The position numbers were made by a program, and so were the translations under genes. From Caenorhabditis elegans (Eukaryota; Nematoda; Chromadorea; Rhabditida; Rhabditidae): DNA of 64,000 nt. Of the stretch, positions 11,890 to 21,497 are shown in pieces (position 1 is the first letter of the stretch; each line of letters begins with the position of its first letter). The notes below the pieces were generated by a model, which saw only the letters and a program-made list of their open reading frames with translations, was not told where the DNA came from and did no database searches. Location of the stretch: NCBI RefSeq assembly GCF_000002985.6, contig NC_003281.10:12772001-12836000 (forward strand). The letters run 5' to 3'.

Positions 11890-12461
11890 AATTCGTAAAG
11901 TCCCAAAATAGAAAATAGTGAGATCCTACAAGGTGATATACGAAAACCAAAAGTAAAGGAGTAGTACGTCCTAAAAACACAACTCTTTGTTTTGAATGAC
12001 AACTTCTTCTTCTCCTACCCTCTTCTTCATCCCCGGGGCTCCGTTAAATCAATCTGATGATGCACTATTCACAAGCATTTACGGGAAATGTGAGCCAATT
12101 TCGAATCGGTGATTGAGGCAAAAAAAGGGGGGGGGAGGGGGAGCATAGAAAAACGCGTTATTTTTGAAAAAGAAGAGCTTTCGTCTCGTCTCTCGGCTCG
12201 GACGACAATGACTACTTTTTTAGACTTGTTCACTAAAATTCCAAAGATTTCTGAACATTTCTAAAGAAATCCCAAAACTTTTAAGAGGTGTTTTTTTTTT
12301 GCTCTAAATAGCAGAAAATAGGCTTAAAAATCAACGTTTAATTTTTGAAGGCAATTATTATGGTTTTTCGGCGGTCTTTGGAATTTCTCATTGCTCGTTG
12401 TTTTTTTTTGAATTTTCTAATTTTCCGGGATTTTTTTCTCTTCCGCCTCCCCTCCACCACC

Positions 12462-12843
12462 AAGCTTAAGCCTAAGCCTAAGCCTGACTCTACGCCTACG
12501 TTTAAGCCTAAGTTTAAGCCTAACTCTAAGCGTAAGCCTAAGCCTGAGATTAAGGATAAGCCTAAGCCTGTGCATAAACCTAAGCCTAAGCTTAAGTCTA
12601 AGCCTAAGTTTAAGCCTAAGTCTAAGCCTAAGTTTAAGCCTAACTCTAAGCGTAAGCCTAAACCTAAACCTAAACCTAAGCCGAAGCCTAAGCCTAAGCC
12701 TAAGTTTAGGCCTAAGTTTAACTCTAAGCCTAAGCCTAAGTTTAGGCCTAAGTTTAACTCTAAACTTAGGCCAAGGCTTAAGCGTAAGCCGAAACCTAAA
12801 CCGAAGCCTGAGTCTAAGCCTACGCCTAAGCCAAAGCATAAGT
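12462..12843. repeat. Interstitial telomere-like array (GCCTAA)n
   Basis: About 380 bp of degenerate aagcctaagcctaag, the C-strand of the nematode telomere repeat TTAGGC, about 320 bp upstream of the lgc-37 start. Lys-Pro-rich and Leu-Gly-rich frames across it are artefacts of the repeat. Confidence 0.93.
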
Positions 12844-13160
12844 CTGAAAAAAATGTCTTGAGTTTTGCCTGAAATTTCAAAAATAAAAAAAAATTACGCA
12901 AAAAAGTTCAAAAATTGAAGAAAAATTCTAGACTATTTTTAAAAATTTTTAAGCTCCTAAAAAACTAAAACATCTAAATCTACCGGTTTTTACCAAAATT
13001 AGTGTTTTAATTATTTTCCGAAAAAAGTTAGAAAAAATTTGTTTCCACTCCTTGAATTTTTATCTGAACAACTCTAGAGGTTTCTAGAGGTTTCGGGCTC
13101 ATTAACACGACTTTATTCTTGGCTCAAAAAATCATATTTCCCAAAAATTTCAGCCAAATC

Positions 13161-16100
13161 ATGGTGACCGTATTCATAATTCCCATCATTGCTCTAATCC
13201 ATGGACATCATTCTCAGGCTGTCATAGACATGAAGAGACAACGGTAAGATTTACGGACAAACAAACAAACATACAGATATTTCAGGTTAAGCAGCCGAAG
13301 CACAACTTACAATCAGACGTTGATCCGCTATACCACCAAAGTTTTGGATACGATTTTGTTGAATCAAGACAAGAATTTTCGACCCGTGAATCCTGGTAAA
13401 ACATTTCAATGATTTTTATACTACTAAAATATATTTTCAGACAACTCTCCACTTCAAGTTGAAGTTGACATTTCGATCCGATCAATGGGTCCAGTTTCAG
13501 AGCAGAATATGGTAAGATACAATTTTTTTTTGAAATTTTGAATCCCCACCAAAACGAAAAGCCACACGGACCAATCAGCGTCGTCGAACTCCGCCCACTT
13601 GATCTGATTGGTTTGGGCGGAGCAAATCGCTGATTGGTCGGGATGTTCTCAATTTGGAGGGAATTCAAAAATGTTTTTTTTGTGATTTTCTTGGTATTTC
13701 TGAATTTGCAGATTTTTTTCATTTACGATACTCCGGTTTTCAGCTTTTAGAACGTATCTAAATCAGGCTTCTTTAGCCCAAAAAAGTGAAATGATTGTTA
13801 ATTTTTTATTATTTTAAAATTGCTTTTCCTGATTCCTGAAAGCTCCTAAATAATGTTTGCTGTTGTCTTTCCTCTCCTGCATTTTATCGTGAAAAGTTAA
13901 TGACACAGAAAAAGAGAAAAGGAAAGAAGGATCTGGCAGGATACACTTAAAATACATGTAACATTGTCACGGAACTCTGTAAAAAAAGAAATTCTAGTTC
14001 CTAGATAAGAGGGAAAAATAAGGAGTATGAGGGGAATGTGTTCAACGAAAATTCCATAGTTTGTAGCCTATGTAGTTTATATAGTATGTGACGTCACACT
14101 CAACGTCTTTAAGAATTGTGGGTGGTGTCTTCGTGGTGAGACCCTTCGAAAATATTTTGACGAGAAATTTAAATTTTCTGGGAAAACTATTTTGGCGGGA
14201 AAATATGATTTTTCAGAGAAAAATTGTTTGGGGGAAATTTAAATTTTTTAGAAAATATTTTGGCGGGAAAATATGATTTTTCGGAGAAAAATTGTTTGGC
14301 GGTGCACTCAAATTTTTTTGAGAAAATATTTTGGCGAAAAATCGAATTTTCTGAAAAAATTGTTTGGCGAGAACTTTCCATTTTCTGAGAAAATATTTTC
14401 GGCGGGAAATTTAAACTGCCTGAGAAATTATTTTTGGCGGGAAGTATGATTTTTCGGAGAAAAATATTTTGTTGTGGGAAAATTAAATTTTTGAGAAAAT
14501 ATTTCTGGCTTCCCTCATAAATTGAAATGGAAGAGTTTGCCGCGAACTAGGCCATTTTGGCTCGGCCATATCTGGGGTAGATTTACGGCGCGTTGCGTGT
14601 CGCGTCGCGGCTCGATTGTAAAACTAAATGTATTTGTCCGTGTGAAGTACACGACTTTCCCATGCATTGTCCGGCGGGCGATTGCCAATGGAAAAATGGA
14701 GAAAAATTCAACGAGGAAGGCCAGAACCCCGTGAATATTTCGGCGGGAAATTTAAATTGTTTGAGAAAAATATTATGTTTTGAGGAATTCAAAAAAAAAA
14801 AAAACTTTCAGGAAATTCTAAGAAAATTCTGGAACGTTCTAGAACCTTCTGGAAAATTTGTGAAAGCTTTTTAAATATTTTTTTTTCGAAAAAAAAAACA
14901 AAGCAATTTTTCAGCTCTGGCGAATGACTTTTTAGTCAATTTTCAGACAAAAAAATAGTGCAAGATTAATTTGTTAATTTTGTTTAAAATTTCCAGGAAT
15001 TTTCACTGGATTGCTACTTCCGTCAAAAGTGGCTCGACAGACGTCTCGCGTTCACCCCAATCAATCCTTCCAAACCCGAAATTCCACTGGCCAGCAAGAT
15101 GCTAAAAGACATTTGGATACCGGATACATACATTAGAAACGGACGAAAATCATATTTACATACACTAACGGTGCCAAATATTCTATTCAGAGTACGGTCA
15201 GATGGTCAGGTTCATGTTTCACAAAGGTGGGTTGTTCGTTGCTTGAAAAAAGTACCAGCTTTATGCCTGCCCACCTGCCTAAGCCTGCCTACATGCCTAA
15301 GTACTTGCCTGCCTTCTTACGCACCTGCAGATTGTCAACGTGCCCACTTAATGCCAATACTTATCTAAAGACCAGTCTGCCTGAGTAAGCCTACCTATCT
15401 GTACATTCTGCCTACCTATGTACCTGCCTACCCATGCACCTGCGAACCTATGCGCCTGCAAACCTATGCGCCAGCATATCAATCTGCATGCCTATTGACC
15501 TACACCTCTGCCTAATTGTTTACGGCTATGTAAATAATTACGTCTACCTACAATCCTGCCTGCCTACCTATTTACTTGCCTACCTACTCTTACGTAGCCG
15601 CATACTGTCCCTTACTAGACTAACAATCACAAGAAAAAAAATCAAAAGAAGCAATTTTTATCAGTGTTCTGCCAGGGCTCAATCCGAAAAGTGAATGTCC
15701 TTCCCGACAACGATCAAGTACAAAATCGGCTCCGAATTCATGTTGACAATATCGTGGAAACGAAGATTAGTGTCAGTCAGCGAGATCGGCAGGAGATCGG
15801 CTCGGCTCATGGGCTTCTGGATGCTGTAGTAGAAGCGGGACTTCTTCAACAGATCTCTGCAAAGTTTGATGGAACTTTGGCATCAAAGTAAACACGTACT
15901 TGTAAGGAAACAAGGCTCTGACAATAGCAGAAAGCCGCGCCGAAGACGGGAACTCCAATTCCAATTGGGCTCGGAGAACATTGTGACCTTGGTTCTTCAG
16001 AATGCAGACATGAATTGGAATCGATTCGATTGCTCCGGCGTACTGAAAAAAAAAATCGATTTTATATCGATTTTTGTGTGCATTTTTCTGCATACCGAAA

Positions 16101-19100
16101 TGTTCGAGGTAACAGATTCCGATTGCCCAACGCAGACCTTATCCCCGTTTGCCTTTGCAAGTTGAATACAATACTCATTACAACATCCGGGAGAACCATC
16201 GAACAATGGAGTGCTTGATGCTTTTTTACGGCAACCCGAACAGATCACATGATCACATCCAAATATGACGGTATCTGTCCATTCGATAATTCGAGCACAC
16301 GGACCATCGCATCGAGCTTCTGAAAGTTTTTCAATATGTATTACTAGGACAGTGGCGGGCTATCTAGCGGCGCGCTGTGACAGCCTCAGCGCCATTCGCC
16401 GGCGTCGCCGGCAGACGCAAGCGGCGGGCAACATCGGGCGAGTAGCTGGCGCCAACTGGCAATAGAGAAGGCAACTCACTTCCTGAAAACTTCATCATTG
16501 ACGAAATTTTCTTGGCCGATTGCACGGGCGACTTAGCTTCCAACGAATCATCCGACAAAGAGCTGGTTACAGATCTACTCTGCGATTCTGTCTTTTTCGA
16601 AGAACTTTTGATAGATCCCTCTAACTTCTTGTCCGTCTTCTTCTCCAACCAAGTGATTGTGTACGACAACACTGGCTGATTTCCACGGAATTCGGTTGTC
16701 AAATCGATTTTCTTAATTTCCGCTGCAGTCTTCGGATCGATGCACGGCGGAAGATACATCTTGGCGTTATCCTGGACTTTGCTCGGCCAAAATGGCATAT
16801 CCGACAGATTTTGGTAGGGCGAGTTGTTGGGTTGGGTGCCGGTTCCGGTTCCGAAGAGTTGCTCGAATTTCGTGTGGCGTTGGCGTGTTTTCCTATAAGG
16901 ATTAGAATTTTTCAATTTTTTAAATTGAGAAAAAAATCGGGTTTTTGGTAGGTAGGCGTGCCTACCTACAAATTCGCATGTCTTCCTGTTACCCTGCCTT
17001 CTTGCGTTCGTGCTCACCTACTTAAAAGTATGCCTACCTGCAGAATGCCGTACTTACTTGTCTGCCTTCTTACACACCTGCACATTACTCATATCTAACT
17101 GCCTACCTACGCGCTTACTCACCTAAAGATCTGCCAACCTATGCGCCTGCCTATCAACCTGCATGTTTACTAACCTACGTGTCTGCCTGATTACCAGGCA
17201 TTGTCTACCTACCTATCTGTACATTTGCTAAATATATAATTACGCCTACCTACGCGCCTGCCTCTGCCTGTTTGAGCCTGTTTGTCAACCTATGTGCCTA
17301 ACTTCCTACGTGTTTGCCTACTGCATCGTGTCTACGTGTTTCTCAAGCTAAATCTGCTCTTGCCTACCTACTCTTACTGTCTTATGTGCCTGCCTACCTC
17401 CGCGCTTGTGCCTACCTACTCACGAAAACTCACTCAATATTTGGTTCCATGATTACTTCTGTTAAATCCAAATGTTGACCAATTGAGTGTCTTCTCTTCT
17501 TTGAATGATAAAATGGGAATGATTGAAATTCTCCCCCCCCCCCCCCCCCCCCCACTGACTCGTTTTGTCATGCTGGAAAAAATTTTAATTAATTTTTTTA
17601 ATTTACAAGTGGAATGTCACGTAGTGGATTTTTTCCAGTTGCTTTTTTTAAATGAAAAATCCATATATTTTTTTGAAATAATTTTATGGAAAATTAAAAT
17701 TGTATTTCCAGACTAACAATCCGCTCCCGTTGCCAAATGTTTCTGAAAAAATTCCCGATGGATACACAAGCATGCCCAATTGAAGTTGGATCACTTGGAT
17801 ACTTTTCAAAGGATGTAGTGTACAAATGGAAGGATGTTGAGCTGGACGCAAAAATGGGCAACACGTTGAGCCAGTATCAAGTATTGTCACTATCAAAATC
17901 GGAGAGGAATGTTTCGGATTTTAGGTTCTCCGATCGAAGTAAGTAGACAACTATTTTAGAGCTACCATAGTAGGCAGGCACTGCGGTTTCAGGACCTGAC
18001 GCCTGCCTAAAACCTGCCTGCCTTACGCTGCCTTCACGTATACTTTAGCATAATGCGCAGAAACAGACGGAGGTCGCCTTGAAGTCAGCCAGGCATGAGT
18101 TTTAGCGCCTACATGGAAGACCTACTATTTTTTTTCCAATTTTTGCAAAATTTCGCCAACTTTCGTCAATATTCGCCAACTTCTGCCAACTTTTGTTGAA
18201 TTTTGTCCAATTTTGTCAATCTTAACTCATCATTTTCGCGCTCCATTGACAATCGCCTGCCGGACAACGCGTGGGAAAGTCGTGTACTCCACACGGACAA
18301 ATACATTTAGTTTTCCGTAAATCTACCCCAGATCTGGCCGAGTCAAAATGGCCTAGTTCGGCAAACTCTACCATTTTAATTTATGAGGGAAGCCAGAAAA
18401 AGCAACCAAGATATGGGCGGAGCCTACTCGGCAATTCCCGACAGCCTCTTCCCCAAGTTTGGGCCTTTTCAGCTTCTTACCCAACTCTTGCCAACTTCTA
18501 ACTCAGCGTATGCCCAAGTCTTACCCAACTTCAACAATTCTAGTGTAAACTCCCTCGCCCGAGTTCTGCCCAAGTCTTAGCCAAGTTTTGCCAACTTCTT
18601 ACCCAAGTTTGCAAATGTAAAGAACAAACAAGATTCCGAAATCCCGCATGCGCAATGTTTAGCGTAAATCGACACTTTGTCTTTTGATTAATTTCTATTT
18701 AAAATAGAGGAATTTCAATGTGATTGAAAGAATTCACAGGAAAACTTGTCCCTTCAAAGGCAAATTCTAAATATTTTTCTCTGATGGCTAACATTGTTTA
18801 AAAAAATGTACGAACAAAGTCTGATTTTTATTGCCATTTTGTCTAATAAGCCATATAATTTTTCTAAAAATAAAAAGAAAAGTTATCTTCAGGATTATTC
18901 TTCTCCTAGTCAGTCCAATAGTCAAATAATAGTCAGTCAATCCTATGCATCAAATTTTGAATTTTTCTAAGACTGAACTGTTCCTTTAAAATGTAAACTT
19001 TTATAAAATTGAAAGACATGAAACAAACATGAATTACAGTAATTCTGTAAATTCTGAACTTAGAATCATTAGGGAGCACACTTGAAAACAAATGAAATAA

Positions 19101-21114
19101 GGTATGTGAGAATACCGTATCAATCAGATATGTCTGGTACTTCCTCAAAAATATCTATCAGAATATGAGTACGAAATATTATTACTAGTGTGCTTCTTTT
19201 CGCGCGACCATCATGGCTCAGCAGGTAAGACTTCGGCACAACGGGAAATGAGATCAAAGTTCAACACACAGGTATAAATTGGGTAAGAAATAGGCAAAAC
19301 TTGGGTAAGACTTGGGTAAGACTTGGGCGACGCCTCGGGACGACGATGCAGTCGACGACTTTTTTCATTTTTGAGGCGGCGCCCAACTCTTGCCCAAGGT
19401 TTACCCAAGTCTTGGCAACTCCTTATAAATGTTTTTATTTTTTGGGCAAGGCTTGGGTAAGAAGTTGCGAAGCCTTGGGTAGGAAGCTGGCGGCAAACGC
19501 CGAGTAATATTGATTTTTCCGGTGATTGGTGATTTTAGATTTAGTAGTAACAATATCTGAAAAATATGAAAACTTTTGGAGATCTGTGAAAAACCAATTA
19601 TAGTATCCGCCTATTTCTTGGCACAGTTTTCAGATTTTTTTTGTAGTTTTCATGTTGGAAAATCTGCAAAAGTATTTTGGCAACGTCTTCGACAATGCAA
19701 AAAATTACAACTCTTGAAAATTAGCAGAAAATCAATAATAGGCTCCGCCCATATTTTGGCATAAAAGCCAATAATTTCCAAAAAATTCCAGACATCTCTG
19801 TTCTCAATGTATACTTCAAACTACAACGTCAACAAGGCTACTATATCCTTCAAATCTATACGCCGTGCACATTGGTAGTTGTCATGTCATGGGTATCATT
19901 CTGGATTAATAAGGAAGCATCGCCAGCTAGGGTCTCATTGGGAATTATGACTGTGCTGTCAATGTCCACAATTGGATTTGGTCTGCGGACGGATTTGCCG
20001 AAAGTTTCACATTCTACAGCACTGGATGTCTATATTTTGTGAGTGAAATATTTTTTAGGCAAGTTGCCATGGAATAGGCATTGGGTAGGTACTTGCCTAC
20101 CTCGTGCCTACTAAAGGCATGTAGGCACGCAAGGAGCCTGAAATATTTATTAGGTAAGAACGTAGGCAGGCATAAGATGGGCATTTTGGTCAGACTCTAA
20201 TTACCTACTTGCCTACAAATTAAAGTCACATAGGCATGTACATGGGTATGATAATAGAATGCAATAGGTATGAGGTGGGCACGTAGGTAGGCATGGGATA
20301 GGCATTATGATGCCCACTTCAACTTACCTACGTGCCTACATCATGCCTACCTGCCTACATTTCAGAACCTGTTTCGTCTTTCTTTTCGCTGCAATGGTGG
20401 AATATGCAGTGATAAATTATGCGCAAATTGTATATATTCGGAAACAAATTCACGACTTAAAAGGTCTCGAGCAGAATACCGCGGTGGGTTTCTGGTTCTT
20501 TTTATCTAAAACAAATATTTAAAATTTTCAGATGGGCCAAATGTTCACAGCAGGTCTGATGGGAGCCCGCCGCCGTGACACGATTCAGGTGGACGATCTG
20601 ACTGTGGAGAAGGAAGAAGCTCGGCTTAAAGCAGTTCCATGGTGGAAGAAACTGTGTTTTAAGGATGAACAGGGAAATACTTCAAGTGAGTGGCAGTTGG
20701 AAAAAAAAATTAATTTTGAAAAAAATTCTCCAGTGTTCTACCGTATGGCTGTGAAAGCAGCAATTGCCAAGAAAACTTTGAGGAATGGAGATCCGGCTGA
20801 GGTATTGATTCATTTTTGGATTAGGCTTAGGCTTAGGCTCAGGCTCGGGCTTTGGCATAGGCTTATGCTTATGCTTAGGCTTAGGTCTAGGCTTAGGCTT
20901 AGGCCATGGCTCAGGTCACTGCTTTGGCTTAGGCTTAGGTTCAAGCTTAGGATAAGGCAAAATCTTTCAGGTCGTCAACAAAATCGATAATTTCTCGAAA
21001 CTGGCATTTCCGACGCTGTACATCATATTCAATGTATTTTACTGGGTTGCATATCTACATCTGATCCCCGATGAAATCGATAGTCTGCCGAATATTGCTG
21101 GTGGATTGTATTGA
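13161..21114 (+). CDS. lgc-37: Cys-loop ligand-gated anion channel subunit, GABA-A receptor-like
   Basis: Exons are 13161-13243, 13286-13395, 13441-13511, 14997-15226, 17712-17938, 19792-20038, 20366-20483, 20532-20685, 20734-20801 and 20971-21114. Phases agree throughout and give 483 aa. The start follows a TTTCAG, and a hydrophobic leader spans residues 4-14. The Cys-loop is C172-x13-C186 within CQMFLKKFPMDTQAC. M1 is about 257-279. The anion-selectivity motif SPAR lies at 284-287, directly before M2 (286-308). M3 is about 319-341 and M4 about 447-465. The M3-M4 loop is short and basic. It should form a chloride channel with related subunits at synapses or on neurons. Loop C differs from that of gab-1, so this is a different subunit class and not a recent copy. 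The intron 15227-17711 holds an antisense gene. The symbol is from recognition plus the gab-1 neighbour. Confidence 0.92.
13568..13645. repeat. ATTGG/CCAAT inverted-repeat element in lgc-37 intron 3
   Basis: Begins ggaccaatcagcg and ends cgctgattggtcgg, with gattggtttgggcggagc inside. Related to 1928-2033 and 50770-50822. Confidence 0.75.
14140..14500. repeat. Degenerate tandem repeat of ggcgggaaatttaaattttc type
   Basis: Units of about 35-40 bp. The same family recurs at 23700-24330, 24890-25310, 36330-36900, 60080-60580 and 62640-62860. Confidence 0.85.
14505..14730 (+). repeat. 200-bp interspersed element, copy 2 of 6
   Basis: Starts ctggcttccctcataaattg and ends near ggaaggccagaacccc. 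It contains atctggggtagatttacggc and gcgtgtcgcgtcgcggctcg. It lies in an lgc-37 intron. Confidence 0.88.
15245..15600. repeat. Minisatellite of tgcctacctgcctacctatg type in an lgc-37 intron
   Basis: Degenerate CCTGCCTAC/CCTACCTA units. The same family recurs at 16940-17420, 20070-20360, 35000-35740 and in short patches elsewhere. Confidence 0.85.
15679..17450 (-). CDS. Divergent RING-finger protein nested antisense in an lgc-37 intron
   Basis: Exons on the minus strand are 17450-17434, 16892-16480, 16319-16096, 16042-15900 and 15856-15679, giving 324 aa with all phases in agreement. The first exon encodes only MEPNI plus two bases, and a TTTAACAG acceptor lies just upstream. Residues 1-143 are polar and rich in Lys and Ser, with a stretch of consecutive Ser/Lys near 95-115. 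Residues 147-194 show C-x3-C-x13-C-x-H-x2-C-x2-C-x15-CC-x3-C, a RING-like zinc-binding pattern with altered spacing. The C-terminal 110 residues look like a compact alpha/beta domain, possibly ubiquitin-like; that fold is inference. I do not recognise a named gene. A role as a ubiquitin ligase component is possible but unproven. The whole gene lies inside intron 15227-17711 of the receptor gene on the other strand. Confidence 0.86.
16940..17420. repeat. Minisatellite of cctgcctacctacgcgcctg type in intron 1 of the nested gene
   Basis: Degenerate CCTACCTACG/CCTGCCTA units between exon 17434-17450 and exon 16480-16892. Confidence 0.82.
17533..17553. repeat. Poly-C tract of 21 bases
   Basis: An uninterrupted run of 21 C, preceded by ct and followed by actgact, in an lgc-37 intron about 85 bp upstream of the nested gene start. 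The minus strand is a G-run of G-quadruplex-forming type. Confidence 0.95.
18229..18396 (-). repeat. 200-bp interspersed element, copy 3 of 6
   Basis: Inverted copy containing gcctgccggacaacgcgtgg and atctaccccagatctggccg. The gcgacgcgacacgcaacgcg part is missing. Confidence 0.85.
18480..19500. repeat. lgc-37 intron with acttgggtaag-type repeats in both orientations
   Basis: Cttacccaacttc-type units lie at 18475-18610 and their complement (gacttgggtaagacttgggt) at 19278-19495. Roughly single-copy AT-rich DNA lies between. Confidence 0.6.
20070..20362. repeat. gtaggcaggcat/cctacgtgcctac minisatellite in an lgc-37 intron
   Basis: Short units with TAGGTA, GTAGGCA and their complements, ending right at the acceptor of exon 20366. 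Confidence 0.75.
20822..20952. repeat. Interstitial telomere-like array (TTAGGC)n in the last lgc-37 intron
   Basis: Degenerate ttaggcttaggctcaggc over about 130 bp, filling most of the 169-bp intron between exons 20734-20801 and 20971-21114. Confidence 0.92.
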
Positions 21115-21157
21115 TTTTTTTAAACATTGAAGTAATAATAATAATAATAATAGTGAT

Positions 21158-21163
21158 AATAAA
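21158..21163 (+). terminator. Polyadenylation signal AATAAA for lgc-37
   Basis: AATAAA lies 44 bp after the lgc-37 stop codon. Confidence 0.8.
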
Positions 21164-21497
21164 CTTGTGAGAAAAATTTTTAATTTAAAAAAAAAACATC
21201 AACTTCTAGCTTCTAGCGTTCATAATTTTTTGGAATGAACTTGCGCGACACCTCACGAACTTCTGAATTTGCGGGTTCGCGAAACTCAATGAAGTCTCTT
21301 TTTATCGACTTTTTTAAAAACATGCCCGACACAACAAAAATCGATAAATGGATCCGGCTCTTTGATTTTTTTTTAGAGGACACTTGAGAGAAAAAATCTT
21401 TAATTTAAGAAAAACCATCAAACAAAAAAGGGAAAAGAGTGACTAGAATATGACAGCCTGGAAAGACAATGGAAACAACAACTCTATAAAAATCATA

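Larger units (their letters stand above)
7726..13160. other. Divergent intergenic region between gab-1 and lgc-37; no gene seen
   Basis: This region must contain both promoters. Most of it is repeats, listed separately. Less repetitive stretches lie near 7740-8000, 8540-9120, 11140-11690 and 11890-12460. The short open frames are AT-rich or repeat-derived and have no convincing splice sites or homology. Confidence 0.7.

Noticed and set aside
12338..12901. Long Lys-Pro-rich and Leu-Gly-rich open frames on both strands
   Set aside because: They translate a TTAGGC-type array; a 6-bp repeat without stops opens frames by chance.
16364..17017. 217-residue minus-strand open frame taken as one exon
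   Set aside because: Its ends run through splice sites into intron repeats; the coding part is only 16892-16480.
19203..19265. tRNA-like segment with tggctcagcagg resembling an A box
   Set aside because: No acceptor stem pairing and no proper B box (ggttcgaatcc) at the right distance.
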